From: VXYL01 sp965116345
GTDB lineage: Bacteria; Pseudomonadota; Gammaproteobacteria; Pseudomonadales; Azotimanducaceae
Length of the DNA stretch: 64,000 bases
Assembly (NCBI GenBank): GCA_965116345.1
Contig: OZ220680.1
Coordinates: forward strand, 2,170,001 to 2,234,000
Direction of reading: 5' to 3'
Made by a program: the position numbers and the translations under genes. A model generated the notes under the pieces. That model did not search any database. It saw nothing but the letters and a program-made list of their open reading frames with translations, and was not told the origin of the DNA. Positions 44,761-53,568 of the stretch are shown here, piece by piece; positions within the stretch are counted from its first letter, which is position 1; each line of letters starts with the position of its first letter.

Positions 44761-45314
44761 CGCAGGGTTTCGCCGTTGGCGGCATCGATGATCCGGCTCG
44801 GGCCTTCGCGAGCACCGATCTCCCCCGGCAGGATGAAGTCCACCTCGTCGCCGAGCGCCCGTTCGACCTCCTCGGCCGCCACCGCCGGGGCCACACCGCT
44901 GCGGTTTGCCGATGTCGACACGAGCGGCCCGCCGAAGCACGCCGCGAGTGCCCGTGCCTGGGCATGATCGGGGACCCTGATCGCCACGGTGTCGCGACCG
45001 CCGGTTATCCACGACGGAAAGCGCGAGTTGCGAACCACCCAGGTGACGGCTCCCGGCCAGCTCGCGCGGATGCGTGCAGAGGTGTCGGCTTCCTGGGCAT
45101 CCAGTTCCTCGGCGAACGCCCCGGCGCCCGCGGCAACCACGATCAAGCCCTTGTCGGCATCCCGTCCCTTGATGTCGAGCACCCGGTTCACCGCCGCGCC
45201 GTTGAAGGGATCGCAGGCGAGGCCCCAGACCCCCTCGCTGGCGTGGGCGACCACACCACCGCCTCGCAGCACCCGTGCCGCCTGCTCCAGCCCGGACGTC
45301 CCGTCCGCTGACAC
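44757..45314 (-). CDS. tsaC: Threonylcarbamoyl-AMP synthase TsaC/YrdC
   Basis: This 185-residue enzyme makes threonylcarbamoyl-adenylate for tRNA t6A modification. Family features are GGVVAHASEGVWGLACDP, the K-x-R-x-x-x-K-G/P pattern in DIKGRDADKGLIVV, TWVVRNSRFPSWITGG and the end STSANRSGVAP. The start is GTG 45314 after an AAGGGGAA ribosome site. In Pseudomonas it lies between dprA and aroE; here a defence patch sits between dprA and purE. Confidence 0.93.
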   Translation of the reverse strand: MSADGTSGLEQAARVLRGGGVVAHASEGVWGLACDPFNGAAVNRVLDIKGRDADKGLIVVAAGAGAFAEELDAQEADTSARIRASWPGAVTWVVRNSRFPSWITGGRDTVAIRVPDHAQARALAACFGGPLVSTSANRSGVAPAVAAEEVERALGDEVDFILPGEIGAREGPSRIIDAANGETLR

Positions 45315-45340
45315 AGAAGATTCCCCTTGGCGAGTTCGCG

Positions 45341-45838
45341 CTAAGAGAGCGAGCGCTGCACCGATTCGTTCTGCTGAGCGACCTTGGCGGCGTTGGCTTC
45401 CCGGTCGGCGGCGATCCGCTCCGCCAGAGCATCGTCCGCGACGGCAAGCATCTGCGCTGCCAGGTAGCCCGCGTTCTTGGCGCCTGCCTTACCGACGGCA
45501 ACGGTGGCAACAGGCACACCGCCCGGCATCATCACCGTCGACAGCAGCGAGTCCGCACCGTTGAACGGCCCCCCGTCGATGGGCACGCCGATCACCGGAC
45601 GCGTCGTGTGCGCCGCCACCGCGCCGGCGAGATGCGCCGCCAAACCGGCCGCGCAGACGAACACCCGGCAGTCCCGGTCGACCGCCCCCGCGACATACTC
45701 CGCGGTCCCCGCCGGCGTCCGGTGAGCAGAAGTGACGCGGACCTCGAACTCGACGCCAAGCGAGTCGAGCACCTCGGTGCACGACTGCATCGTCGGCCAG
45801 TCAGATTCGGAACCCATGAGTACGGCAACCCAAGCCAT
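45341..45838 (-). CDS. purE: N5-carboxyaminoimidazole ribonucleotide mutase PurE
   Basis: This 165-residue enzyme isomerises N5-CAIR to CAIR in purine synthesis. Recognisable stretches are LMGSESDWPTMQSCTEVLDS, TSAHRTPAGTAEYV, AAGLAAHLAGAVAAHT and VIGVPIDGGPFNGADSLLST. Usually it is followed by purK; no purK is present here, and tsaC lies 26 bases downstream. First gene of the series towards egtD. Confidence 0.94.
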   Translation of the reverse strand: MAWVAVLMGSESDWPTMQSCTEVLDSLGVEFEVRVTSAHRTPAGTAEYVAGAVDRDCRVFVCAAGLAAHLAGAVAAHTTRPVIGVPIDGGPFNGADSLLSTVMMPGGVPVATVAVGKAGAKNAGYLAAQMLAVADDALAERIAADREANAAKVAQQNESVQRSLS

Positions 45839-46063
45839 TGGTATTCACTCCTGTCGGTGTCGCTGGCGCCCTAGGGCTAGCGGTGGAAAAAACGACCATG
45901 ATCAATCCACTTTCAGACGCGGACCAAACACGGGCGGCGGTCTGCCCCGCGAGAGCGCGTTGGACGCCCCGTGGCCAAGCCTACCAAGCCTACAAAGGTG
46001 GCGGAATATACCCGCCGACCGTCCGACCGACAAACGGCGCCGACCCTGGTCCAACATGCCGAC

Positions 46064-46425
46064 TCAAGCCGCCGCCCGAAACACCTCGAAGCGCATGGCC
46101 AGACGGTCCCGGTCCGGGTAGTCCCTGTCACGCGACGGGAGATGTAGCGTCTGGCTGTCCAACTGCTTGAGTGACTCCAGCATCGGACCGTCGTGTTGTG
46201 CGAGCAGCCGTTCCGAGACATGAAGCCGGTAGTCGGAATCGATGCCGATAAGGTGTGCGCAAAACGCGGCGTGGTGGATCTTGGAGAGCGGCAATCCGTT
46301 GGGCACGACCGGGTGACCAAACTCCAACTTGTCGGAGACTATGTGAGCGGCATCCAGCAGCCGCCGCTCCGGAAGGCCGGACACTGCACAACGTCCGTCG
46401 TAGGCAGTGATTGACCGGGACTGCC
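46064..46425 (-). pseudogene. HNH endonuclease, 5'-truncated fragment
   Basis: A minus frame from about 46425 reads AYDGRCAVSGLPERRLLDAA, HIVSDKLEFGHPVVPNGLPL and SKIHHAAFCAHLIGIDSDYR, ending RFEVFRAAA. This is the C-terminal HNH nuclease core (C-x-x-S-G...H...N...H) of restriction-type proteins. The upstream part of the gene is missing: the frame runs into the oppositely oriented GmrSD fragment. The only in-frame start is the GTG at 46384 inside the core. It is a remnant. Confidence 0.75.
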
Positions 46426-47937
46426 GGGGAACATCCGGATCGGCGGGTGGAACGTGAGTTGCGCCACCTCCGTACCATGGGCGTCGATGTCCACCGACCC
46501 CTGACGATGCGCCTCCTGCACGACGCGGAATACCGGCAGCGGTCCAACGCGGAGCTTGCGGACGCTTTGGGTCTGATCGCCGCTTGGATTACCCGCATGT
46601 GGCTGGCCGATCGTCCACTAGCCGGCCTGAACAAAGCCGTCGCGGATCTGGCACACAGTCGCGGGCCGCGCGAAGGCGAGGATCTCGCCAGCCACTGGCG
46701 TGGTCGCGTTGATCGGCTGCGCAATGGCCGAGCAGGTGTGCCCAACGACGAGGCCGTCATCGAGGGCATTCGAACCCGAAAAGCCTACGGCGGCAGTGCG
46801 ACACGGACGGCCTTCGCCGTGCTCTGCGCAATGATGGAGGCGGAGCGTCGCGAAGAGTCGCCCGCGCGCGATCGCCTGACCATGGAGCACGTGATGCCGC
46901 AGAAGCTGACGTCCGAGTGGCGGCGCGATCTAGGCGACGCCGCCGATGAGGTCCACAGCACGTACCGGAATCGCCTCGCCAATTTGACGTTGAGCGGAGA
47001 CGTCACGAACGCTGGCTTGGGTACACGGAGCTTCTCGCAGAAATCGGCCGTCTACCGCAACAGCCCAATCGGAATGACACGACGGGTGGCTCGCGAGGTC
47101 GCCTGGAACGAGGGGGCGCTGGAACGACGCGCCGCGCAGCTCGCTACCGAGGCGTTGACGCTGTGGCCGTGGCAGGCGGCAGGACAGACGGCGGCGGCGG
47201 AGGCACCTTTCAAGTGGCGAATCGACGGCGGCGAGTGGCGTTCGGCCGACTCTGGCACCGGTCTGGTCCTGGATGTCGTCGGCGCGCTCGTCTCCTACGA
47301 CCCGGGCAACGTGGCGAGGCTCTCGGGCGACACGCTCAGCCGGGACCTGCAGCCCGCAAGCCGAATCCCGCCGAACTCGAAGTCCGGGGCGTTGACGTTT
47401 CGCGCCGTCCCGGACCGTGAGGACGTCGTGATCTACCCGTATGGGAGCAACTCGGCGAGTGCTGAGCGCTGTCGACAGATGGGTGCGCGGTGCGGTGTCG
47501 ATCTGGAAGTGTTGTTCAAAGACGAGAACCGTACTGCGGCGTTCTGGCGGTTGCTCAAGGAACGCGCGGGCGGCGTGCCCGGCCAAAGGGACAGGTGGCG
47601 CGGCCCATCGCAGTGGACGAGCACACTGAATGCCGATGGAGACCGGGTCGGAATCTACGTTGGCAATCCGGATCTACTTTGGCTCTACATCCGGTCGGGA
47701 TGGGGTGCCGACCGCACCGTCGAGCGTGTGGCGCGCATGCGCCAGTATTCTTGGACGATCCAGCAGACGATGGCCGACCAGCAGCTTGGCGAGAACCTGG
47801 AGAGGAACGCCGAAGACGGCGTGAGCATCGCGGTTCAGCGCCCCTGGGTCCGCGACGACGAGGACGAGTGGCCACAAGTGGCGGTGTGGATCAAGGAGCA
47901 GCAGGAGAGGCTGGCGGCAGTGTTGATGAGAAGCTAA
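46411..47937 (+). pseudogene. GmrSD/DUF1524-type protein, N-terminally truncated
   Basis: The 508-codon frame opens with a weak TTG and has no recognisable beginning. The DUF1524-type nuclease motif H-x-x-P is visible in MEHVMPQKLTSEWRRDLG, preceded by KAYGGSATRTAFAVLCAMME; YRNRLANLTLSGDVTNAGLG follows. The DUF262 N-terminal NTPase/DGQQR part of GmrS-like proteins is missing. A C-terminal region (about 330-508) with RVGIYVGNPDLLWLYIRSGW is a possible extra domain I recall from DUF4268-like partners. The frame is intact, so a truncated product could be made. Confidence 0.6.
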
Positions 47938-48268
47938 CTTTAGCTTGGCTGCGAGAGCAGGTGCGCGCCGCGTTCCTGCTGGTGGCGGTGCTGGACTGGG
48001 AGACCCGGTACGCGCTCGCCACGCAGGACCGGGTCGCCGCCGTGGCGGTCATCGACACCTCGTAGCCCACCCGGCGCGGCCGGCAGCGCGCGGAGCGGGT
48101 TCTTCAGGGACGACGAATACCGCCCAAGGGCACACCGGGACCGGTCCGACGGGCGGTGCCTGCCCGGTCGCCGGTAGCCGGCGCCTCCCGCAGGCGAAAC
48201 CGGCTGCGGAACACGGATCATCCCAGTTCGCGGGAATTGGTGCTTTGGGCCACGACAATCGATCACGG
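47938..48268. other. Gap without a convincing gene between the GmrSD fragment and the toxin-antitoxin pair
   Basis: About 330 bases. The plus strand has an open stretch reading LREQVRAAFLLVAVLDWETR up to a stop at 48065, but it lacks a start and is probably an ex-gene tail. The rest is non-coding and holds the promoter of the antitoxin gene at its end. Confidence 0.4.
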
Positions 48269-48273
48269 TTCGT

Positions 48274-48291
48274 TATAATCCCTGTTATATA
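48274..48291 (+). promoter_or_regulatory. AT-rich promoter region of the antitoxin gene
   Basis: A perfect TATAAT (48274-48279) stands in GC-rich DNA, with a second GTTATA-like copy a few bases on (GTTATAATCCCTGTTATATA). The start codon is at 48310. The duplicated GTTATA could be an operator for autoregulation, as is usual for toxin-antitoxin genes. Confidence 0.5.
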
Positions 48292-48309
48292 CCCAGAGCG
48301 GTTACGACA

Positions 48310-48537
48310 ATGCTCTCGTTCAAGATTACGACCATCGGCTCCTCTTCCGGAGTGATCCTGACCAAGGAGGCCATGGCCCGACTCAGGGTGAAGAAGGGTG
48401 ACCGGCTGTTCCTGACCGAAGCACCCGATGGGGGATATCGCCTGACGCCGTACGACCCGGACTTCGCTCGGCAGATGGACTTGGCCGAGCAAATCATGCA
48501 CGACGATCGCGAGGTGTTGAGAGCCCTAGCCAAGTGA
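48310..48537 (+). CDS. AbrB/MazE-type antitoxin
   Basis: This 75-residue protein is a SpoVT-AbrB domain antitoxin: FKITTIGSSSGVILTKEAMA and RLRVKKGDRLFLTE form the swapped-hairpin DNA-binding fold. The C-terminal half (YDPDFARQMDLAEQIMHD) is acidic and could bind the toxin. The stop overlaps the toxin start (GTGA), so both proteins are made from one mRNA. It likely represses its own promoter. Confidence 0.87.
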   Translation: MLSFKITTIGSSSGVILTKEAMARLRVKKGDRLFLTEAPDGGYRLTPYDPDFARQMDLAEQIMHDDREVLRALAK

Positions 48538-48935
48538 CGGGAGGTGCAAGTGGCACATGGCGTTGGATCGCTATCGATGTCGTCCATGCCATCCATGACC
48601 GTCAACTCGTTGAGCACGGCGGATCCGACGGCGTGCGCGATATCGGGTCGATCGAAAGTGCGCTGGCGAGGCCTGCCAACCTCGTGGCCTACGGTGATCC
48701 CGACGCCGCCGACTTGGCCGCGGCCTACGCCTACGGACCCTCCCGAAACCATGGCTTCGTCGACGGCAACAAGCGCACCGCTTGGATAGCCGCTCGTCTG
48801 TTCCTTGCCGACAACCACTACGTGTTGCGGTTCAGTGCAGCCGAAGCCGTCCACGTAATGGAGGAGACGGCTGCAGGAACGATCGATGAACTTCAGCTAG
48901 CCGCTTGGTTCCGGGCTCGGATCCGCAGCGACTAG
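48534..48935 (+). CDS. doc: Doc/Fic-type toxin
   Basis: This 133-residue protein is a Doc-family toxin. The Fic core is HGFVDGNKRTAWIAARLFLA (H-x-F-x-D-G-N-K-R, with the Doc-type Lys). Other marks are WIAIDVVHAIHDRQLVEHGG and SIESALARPANL at the beginning. Doc phosphorylates elongation factor EF-Tu and halts translation. It starts at GTG 48534 overlapping the antitoxin. The stop overlaps that of dprA, which is convergent. Confidence 0.9.
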   Translation: MTGGASGTWRWIAIDVVHAIHDRQLVEHGGSDGVRDIGSIESALARPANLVAYGDPDAADLAAAYAYGPSRNHGFVDGNKRTAWIAARLFLADNHYVLRFSAAEAVHVMEETAAGTIDELQLAAWFRARIRSD

Positions 48936-49879
48936 AAACGGGGCTGTCGGGCACGGCGGATGTAGCCGCCGCCATGCGGGGCGACGAACCCTTCAAGTTC
49001 CAGTTCGATGAGCCTCTGCAACACCTGCTCCACGGGGAGACCGGTGGACGCGACGATGACGTCCAGAGTGGTCGGCGTTGCCCCGACCTCGGCGAGCACG
49101 GGGTCTGCCGATTCGGCTGGCGGTTCCTCGACGGGGACCGCTTCCAGGCCGAGCACCTCGAGGACGTGTTCGGCTCGCTCCACCAGCGCGGCGCCTTGGC
49201 GGATCAGTCGGTGACAGCCGGCCGACAGCGGGCTCGACACCAGCGAAGGCACCGCCATTACGTCGCGACCCTGTTCCAAGGCCAGGCGCGCCGTGATCAG
49301 CGATCCGCTCCTGTCCGACGCCTCGACGATCGCGACGCCGAGGGACAGTCCGCTGACGATGCGGTTGCGGGCCGGGAAATGGTGCTTGCGCGGCCCCTCC
49401 GAGTGTTCGTGTTCGGTGACGATGGCACCGCCCGAGGCCACAATCTCCGCCGCGAGTCCGACGTGTGCCCGTGGGTAGATGTTGCCCAATCCGCTTCCGA
49501 GGACGGCCACCGTGACGGCATCCGATGAGTTGCAACCGGCGAGCGCACCCCGATGTGCCGCCGCATCGATACCGTAGGCCAAGCCGCTCACCACGGAGAG
49601 GCCCTGGGCGGCGAGGTCGTGGCCCAGGGCGAACGCCAAGTCCCTACCTTGTCGTGTGCAGCGGCGACTGCCCACGATGGCGACGGCCGGATTCGCTAGC
49701 GCCGCCGGATCTCCGCGGCAGAACAAGCGCCGGGGTGCATCCGGAATGGACCGCAGCGCAAGCGGCAGTTCCCGGTGCGGCAGGACGTGGTCGGTTGCGG
49801 CTGGCGAGTTGATTGGTCTGCGCCCATCGACAAGACAACGCGAAAGGTGGCGGGTAAGGCGCACGAGTAAATGCGACAT
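48932..49879 (-). CDS. dprA: DNA-processing protein DprA
   Basis: This protein of about 315 residues binds single-stranded DNA and loads RecA in natural transformation. The Rossmann-like core reads VAIVGSRRCTRQGRDLAFAL, VVSGLAYGIDAAAHRGAL and AVLGSGLGNIYPRAH, then IVTEHEHSEGPRKHHFPARN. The C-terminal winged-helix domain is present. The N-terminal SAM-like part is short: ATG 49879 is chosen, with longer frames possible to 49987. It faces the NCS2 permease gene. Confidence 0.92.
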   Translation of the reverse strand: MSHLLVRLTRHLSRCLVDGRRPINSPAATDHVLPHRELPLALRSIPDAPRRLFCRGDPAALANPAVAIVGSRRCTRQGRDLAFALGHDLAAQGLSVVSGLAYGIDAAAHRGALAGCNSSDAVTVAVLGSGLGNIYPRAHVGLAAEIVASGGAIVTEHEHSEGPRKHHFPARNRIVSGLSLGVAIVEASDRSGSLITARLALEQGRDVMAVPSLVSSPLSAGCHRLIRQGAALVERAEHVLEVLGLEAVPVEEPPAESADPVLAEVGATPTTLDVIVASTGLPVEQVLQRLIELELEGFVAPHGGGYIRRARQPRF

Positions 49880-50016
49880 CCGCCCGGTGGCTTGTAGGAC
49901 ATCCACCCGATTGCCTGTGGGGCAGCAGCCGGGGCCAGATCGCGGCAGCGGCGGGCTGGCATCGTTCAAGGACGATCCGCGTATCATGAAGCGAGGGTTC
50001 TGCCAGCGGTATCGGG

Positions 50017-50045
50017 GACCCGCCGAGAATCGAACCCGGGCCTAG
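50017..50045 (-). other. tRNA 3'-end-like fragment (T arm and acceptor end)
   Basis: On the minus strand, CCGGG-TTCGATT-CTCGG (with one G-T pair) forms a T arm with the invariant GTTCGATTC loop, followed by CGGGTCC as an acceptor-like end. No D arm, anticodon arm or 5' acceptor half is found on the upstream side, where the permease gene begins. It could be a leftover of integration into a tRNA gene, or chance. Confidence 0.35.
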
Positions 50046-50047
50046 CC

Positions 50048-51796
50048 ATGACCACCGACACCGACCTTCGAACGTCCGTCCGCTACGACGCCGACGCCAA
50101 GCCGCCGCCCGCACTCTCCCTTGGGCTCGGCGTGCAGCTCGCCGTGCTCATCGTCGCCGGCATCGTCCTGACCCCCGCGATCGTGATCCGCGCTGCCGGC
50201 GGCAGCGAGACCTTCCTGACCTGGGCGGTGTTCGCCGCCGTGCTGGTGAGCGGCGTGACCACCGTCGTGCAGGCGGTACGGGTCGGTCGGATCGGCGCGG
50301 GCTACGTGCTCGCCATGGGCACCTCCGGCGCCTTCATCGCCGTCTGCGTCACCGCCATCGCCCAGGGTGGTCCCGCCATGCTGGCCACCCTCGTCATCCT
50401 CTCGTCACTGTTCCAGTTCACGTTCTCCGCGCGTCTGTCACTCTTCCGGCGCGTCCTGACCCCGACCGTGGCGGGCACGGTCATCATGCTGATCGCGGTT
50501 ACGGTGATGCCGATCATCTTCGACATGCTGACCGACGTGCCCGAGGGCGTGCCGTCGCAAGGCGCCCCGTTGAGCGCGATGGCCACCATCCTCGCCATCT
50601 GCGCCGTCGCCCTGAAGGCCAAGGGTGCGCTCAGGCTGTGGGCCCCGGTGATCGGCGTCATCACCGGTTCCGTGGTGGCGGGAATCTTCGGCCTGTACGA
50701 CACCACGCGGGTCGCGGATGCGTCCTGGGTGGGTGTCCCGACCGGCGGCTGGCCGGGTCTCGACCTAGGCTTCGGCCCCGCCTTCTGGGCGCTGCTGCCG
50801 GCGTTCGTGTTCGTCACCCTGGTTGGCGCCATCGAAACCATCGGCGACGCGGTGGCGATCCAGCGGGTGTCCTGGCGCAAGCCCCGGGCGGTGGACTTCC
50901 GCGCCGTGCAGGGCGCCGTCGCCGCGGACGGCCTTGGCAACCTGCTCTCCGGCCTCGCGGGCACCGTCCCCAACACGACCTACTCGACCAGCGTCTCGGT
51001 CACCGAACTCACCGGGGTCGGCGCGAGGACCGTCGGCGCAGTGCTCGGCGGCGTGCTGCTTGCGCTCGCGTTCCTGCCCAAGGCGCTCGCGGTGGTCCTC
51101 GCGATTCCCGGCCCTGTGGCCGCAGCCTACGTCACGGTCCTGCTGGCGATGCTGTTCGTGGTCGGCATGAAAATCATCGTCCAGGACGGCGTCGACTACC
51201 GCAAGGGGCTGATTGCCGGTGTCTCGTTCTGGTTCGGCGTCGGTCTGCAGAACGGCCTGATCTTCCCCGAATACCTCGCCGAGTTCGCCGGCGGTCTGCT
51301 CGCCAACGGCATGACCGGCGGCGGTCTCGTGGCCATCCTCCTGACCCTGTTCCTGGAATTGACGGCACCCCGACGCCGCAAGCTCCAGGTTCCCTTCGAG
51401 CCGGCGTCGCTGCCGACGATCCGGGAGTTTCTTACCGAGTTCGCCTCGCGCCACGAATGGGACGACGCCATGACGAACCGGCTCGACGCGGCCAGCGAGG
51501 AGACCTTGCTGACCCTGCTCGAACAAGAGGAAGAGAGTCCCGCGGAGGAACGGCGGCAATTGCTGGTGACCGCCCACAAGGAGGATGCCGGCGTCGTCCT
51601 CGAGTTCATCGCGGCGCCCGGCGGCCACAATCTGGAGGACCGCATCGCGCTCATGAGCGAGCGGATGGACGAAACGTCGGGTGAACGGGAACTCTCGCTC
51701 AGACTCCTGCGGCACATCGCCTCGTCGGTCCGCCACCAGCAGTACAACGACACCGACATCGTCACCGTCGTGGTCGGCACGACGTCTTCTAAGTAG
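50048..51796 (+). CDS. NCS2 purine/pyrimidine permease with extra C-terminal domain
   Basis: This 582-residue protein has a nucleobase-cation symporter 2 (xanthine/uracil permease) fold in residues about 25-440, with many transmembrane helices, the QRVSW and NLLSGLAGTVPNTTYSTSVS region (typical NCS2 substrate site) and GVGLQNGLIFPEYLAEFAG. After the last helix it adds about 140 residues: TIREFLTEFASRHEWDDAMT, AASEETLLTLLEQEEE, EREL-SLRLLRHIASSVRHQQ. This is like a histidine-kinase-type (HATPase/RsbW) fold, though that is uncertain. Substrate likely a nucleobase. It lies between dprA and a helicase gene. Confidence 0.82.
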   Translation: MTTDTDLRTSVRYDADAKPPPALSLGLGVQLAVLIVAGIVLTPAIVIRAAGGSETFLTWAVFAAVLVSGVTTVVQAVRVGRIGAGYVLAMGTSGAFIAVCVTAIAQGGPAMLATLVILSSLFQFTFSARLSLFRRVLTPTVAGTVIMLIAVTVMPIIFDMLTDVPEGVPSQGAPLSAMATILAICAVALKAKGALRLWAPVIGVITGSVVAGIFGLYDTTRVADASWVGVPTGGWPGLDLGFGPAFWALLPAFVFVTLVGAIETIGDAVAIQRVSWRKPRAVDFRAVQGAVAADGLGNLLSGLAGTVPNTTYSTSVSVTELTGVGARTVGAVLGGVLLALAFLPKALAVVLAIPGPVAAAYVTVLLAMLFVVGMKIIVQDGVDYRKGLIAGVSFWFGVGLQNGLIFPEYLAEFAGGLLANGMTGGGLVAILLTLFLELTAPRRRKLQVPFEPASLPTIREFLTEFASRHEWDDAMTNRLDAASEETLLTLLEQEEESPAEERRQLLVTAHKEDAGVVLEFIAAPGGHNLEDRIALMSERMDETSGERELSLRLLRHIASSVRHQQYNDTDIVTVVVGTTSSK

Positions 51797-51813
51797 GCGT
51801 ACGCTGCGTCGCG

Positions 51814-53475
51814 ATGGCCCGCATCTTTCCGTCCGACATCTCGCGCCTCGAACTCGCCGGCGTTCACCCGCCGGAACTCGAAACCCTCCGCGAACTGCGC
51901 GACCGCTTGCCCGCCCAGTACCACGTCTACCACGGCGTGCACTGGTCGCGGGAATACAGCGCCAAGCGGATCGCGTTCGGCGAGGTGGACTTCGCCGTCG
52001 TCAACACCAGCGGCGGCGTCGTCCTAATCGAACAGAAGAACGGACCGCTCCTCGAACTCGGCGACGAGTTGGTCAAGCGCTATGCCGATGGCGACAAGAA
52101 CGTCAACGACCAGATCCGTCGTTCGGTCGACAACGTGAAGGAGAAGTTCAAGCGACAGAACGGCCAGCCGCTGACGACCGTCGACTACCTGATCTACTGT
52201 CCCGACTACCGGGTTCGGCACCTGAACGCGGCGACGCTCGACCGCAGCCGCATCGTCGACGCGACGGCGGTTGGCGGCCTGGCGGCTAGGATCCAGTCGA
52301 TCCTCGGTCCCGGTATCGCAGACCGAACCGGTTTCGCCGATCGCGTTCACGGGTTCCTTCGCCAGACCCTCGACCTCGTGGTCGACATCCACACCCGGAT
52401 CGCGGCGCAGGAGCGTGCCTTCATCCGGCGTTCGGGGGACCTCGCACGGTTCATCTCCCGGTTCCAGATGGCACCGCTGAAGCTGCGCATCTCGGGCAAG
52501 GCCGGGTGCGGCAAGAGCCTGCTGGCGCGGGAAACCTTCGACCGGGCGATCACCGATGGCCACAGACCCCTGCTGGTGTGCTTCAACCGCAACCTCGCCG
52601 AACGACTGCGCCCACTCGTGCGGGAAGGCGGGTATGTGGACACGTTCTACGGCTTCTGCACGCGATTCCTGGCGTCCCGCGGGCAGCGCGTGGACTTCAG
52701 CCGCCAGGAAGGAAATCCACGCTTCTGGAACGAGGTGCAGGAGCAGGTGATCGCAGAGTCCATCGGCGAGGAGTGGCAGTTCGATACGCTGATCGTGGAC
52801 GAGGGTCAGGACTTCGAGCAGGAGTGGCTCGACATCCTGCAGCTCTTCCTGACGTCAGACGCCAACACCCTGTGGCTTGAAGATCCGGACCAGAATGTCT
52901 ACGACAAGCCACCGGTCGCACTTCCCGGTTTCGCCACCTATCGCGCCGAGGACAACTTCCGTTCGCCGGAGCGCATCGCGCGGTTCATCCAGGGAACGCT
53001 GCCCTTCGAGTTCCAGCTCGGCAACGACCTACCGGGTTTCGATGTCGTCGTCCACGGTTACGACGATCCCGACGAGCAGCGCAAGATCGTTGCCCGGGTA
53101 TGCACCGAACTCACCCGCGACGGGTTCGATGCCAACGACATCGTCGTGCTGACGTGCCGCGGCGCAAACTCCTCGGTGTTCAGCGAACTTGAGAAGGTCG
53201 GCCATCTGACCCTGCGCCGATTCACGGGCGACTACGACCTGTTCGGCAACCAGACGCTCACCGAGGGCCGGCTCACCTTCGACAGCGTGCGTCGCTTCAA
53301 GGGTCAGCAGGCGCCAGCCGTCGTGCTCGTGGACATCGATCCCGGCGATCTCCAAGCGGACCGGTACCAGCGGCTGCTCTACTGCGGGATGACCCGGGCC
53401 ACCGTACGCCTCGTCCTGGTGGCGCGGCGTGTCCCCGCCAACGACCATCTGTTCGCGGACGGGAAGGCTGCCTGA
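51814..53475 (+). CDS. NERD-domain UvrD-like helicase
   Basis: This 553-residue protein has an N-terminal nuclease-related NERD domain (GEVDFAVVNTSGGVVLIEQK, with an E-x-D...Q-x-K core). A superfamily 1 helicase follows: Walker A RISGKAGCGKSLLARETF, the DExQ-type TLIVDEGQDFEQEWLDI, AEDNFRSPERIARF and GMTRATVRLVLVAR as motif VI. DNA unwinding coupled to nuclease action is likely, in repair or defence. It follows the permease by 17 bases and precedes def. It is probably cotranscribed with the permease. Confidence 0.85.
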   Translation: MARIFPSDISRLELAGVHPPELETLRELRDRLPAQYHVYHGVHWSREYSAKRIAFGEVDFAVVNTSGGVVLIEQKNGPLLELGDELVKRYADGDKNVNDQIRRSVDNVKEKFKRQNGQPLTTVDYLIYCPDYRVRHLNAATLDRSRIVDATAVGGLAARIQSILGPGIADRTGFADRVHGFLRQTLDLVVDIHTRIAAQERAFIRRSGDLARFISRFQMAPLKLRISGKAGCGKSLLARETFDRAITDGHRPLLVCFNRNLAERLRPLVREGGYVDTFYGFCTRFLASRGQRVDFSRQEGNPRFWNEVQEQVIAESIGEEWQFDTLIVDEGQDFEQEWLDILQLFLTSDANTLWLEDPDQNVYDKPPVALPGFATYRAEDNFRSPERIARFIQGTLPFEFQLGNDLPGFDVVVHGYDDPDEQRKIVARVCTELTRDGFDANDIVVLTCRGANSSVFSELEKVGHLTLRRFTGDYDLFGNQTLTEGRLTFDSVRRFKGQQAPAVVLVDIDPGDLQADRYQRLLYCGMTRATVRLVLVARRVPANDHLFADGKAA

Positions 53476-53568
53476 CATGCGCGGCTGCTCCGGGTGCGTT
53501 CGGTTTCTCCCACCGGGGCGTTGTGCCAACATGGCGCCCCCCTGACGCACACCGCCACTTCGACAGCC

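Noticed and set aside
45970..46060. A plus-strand stretch reading KVAEYTRRPSDRQ, faintly like a recombinase start
   Set aside because: Short, without a start or continuing homology; likely chance in the gap next to the HNH fragment.
46128..46769. A 213-codon minus frame over the HNH/GmrSD junction
   Set aside because: It is out of frame with both recognisable fragments and low-complexity, as expected from GC-rich antisense.
53480..53530. A GTTCGGTTTCTC sequence at the other side of the permease/helicase pair as a second tRNA-like border
   Set aside because: It does not fold into a T arm and differs from the 50017-50045 scrap at many positions.
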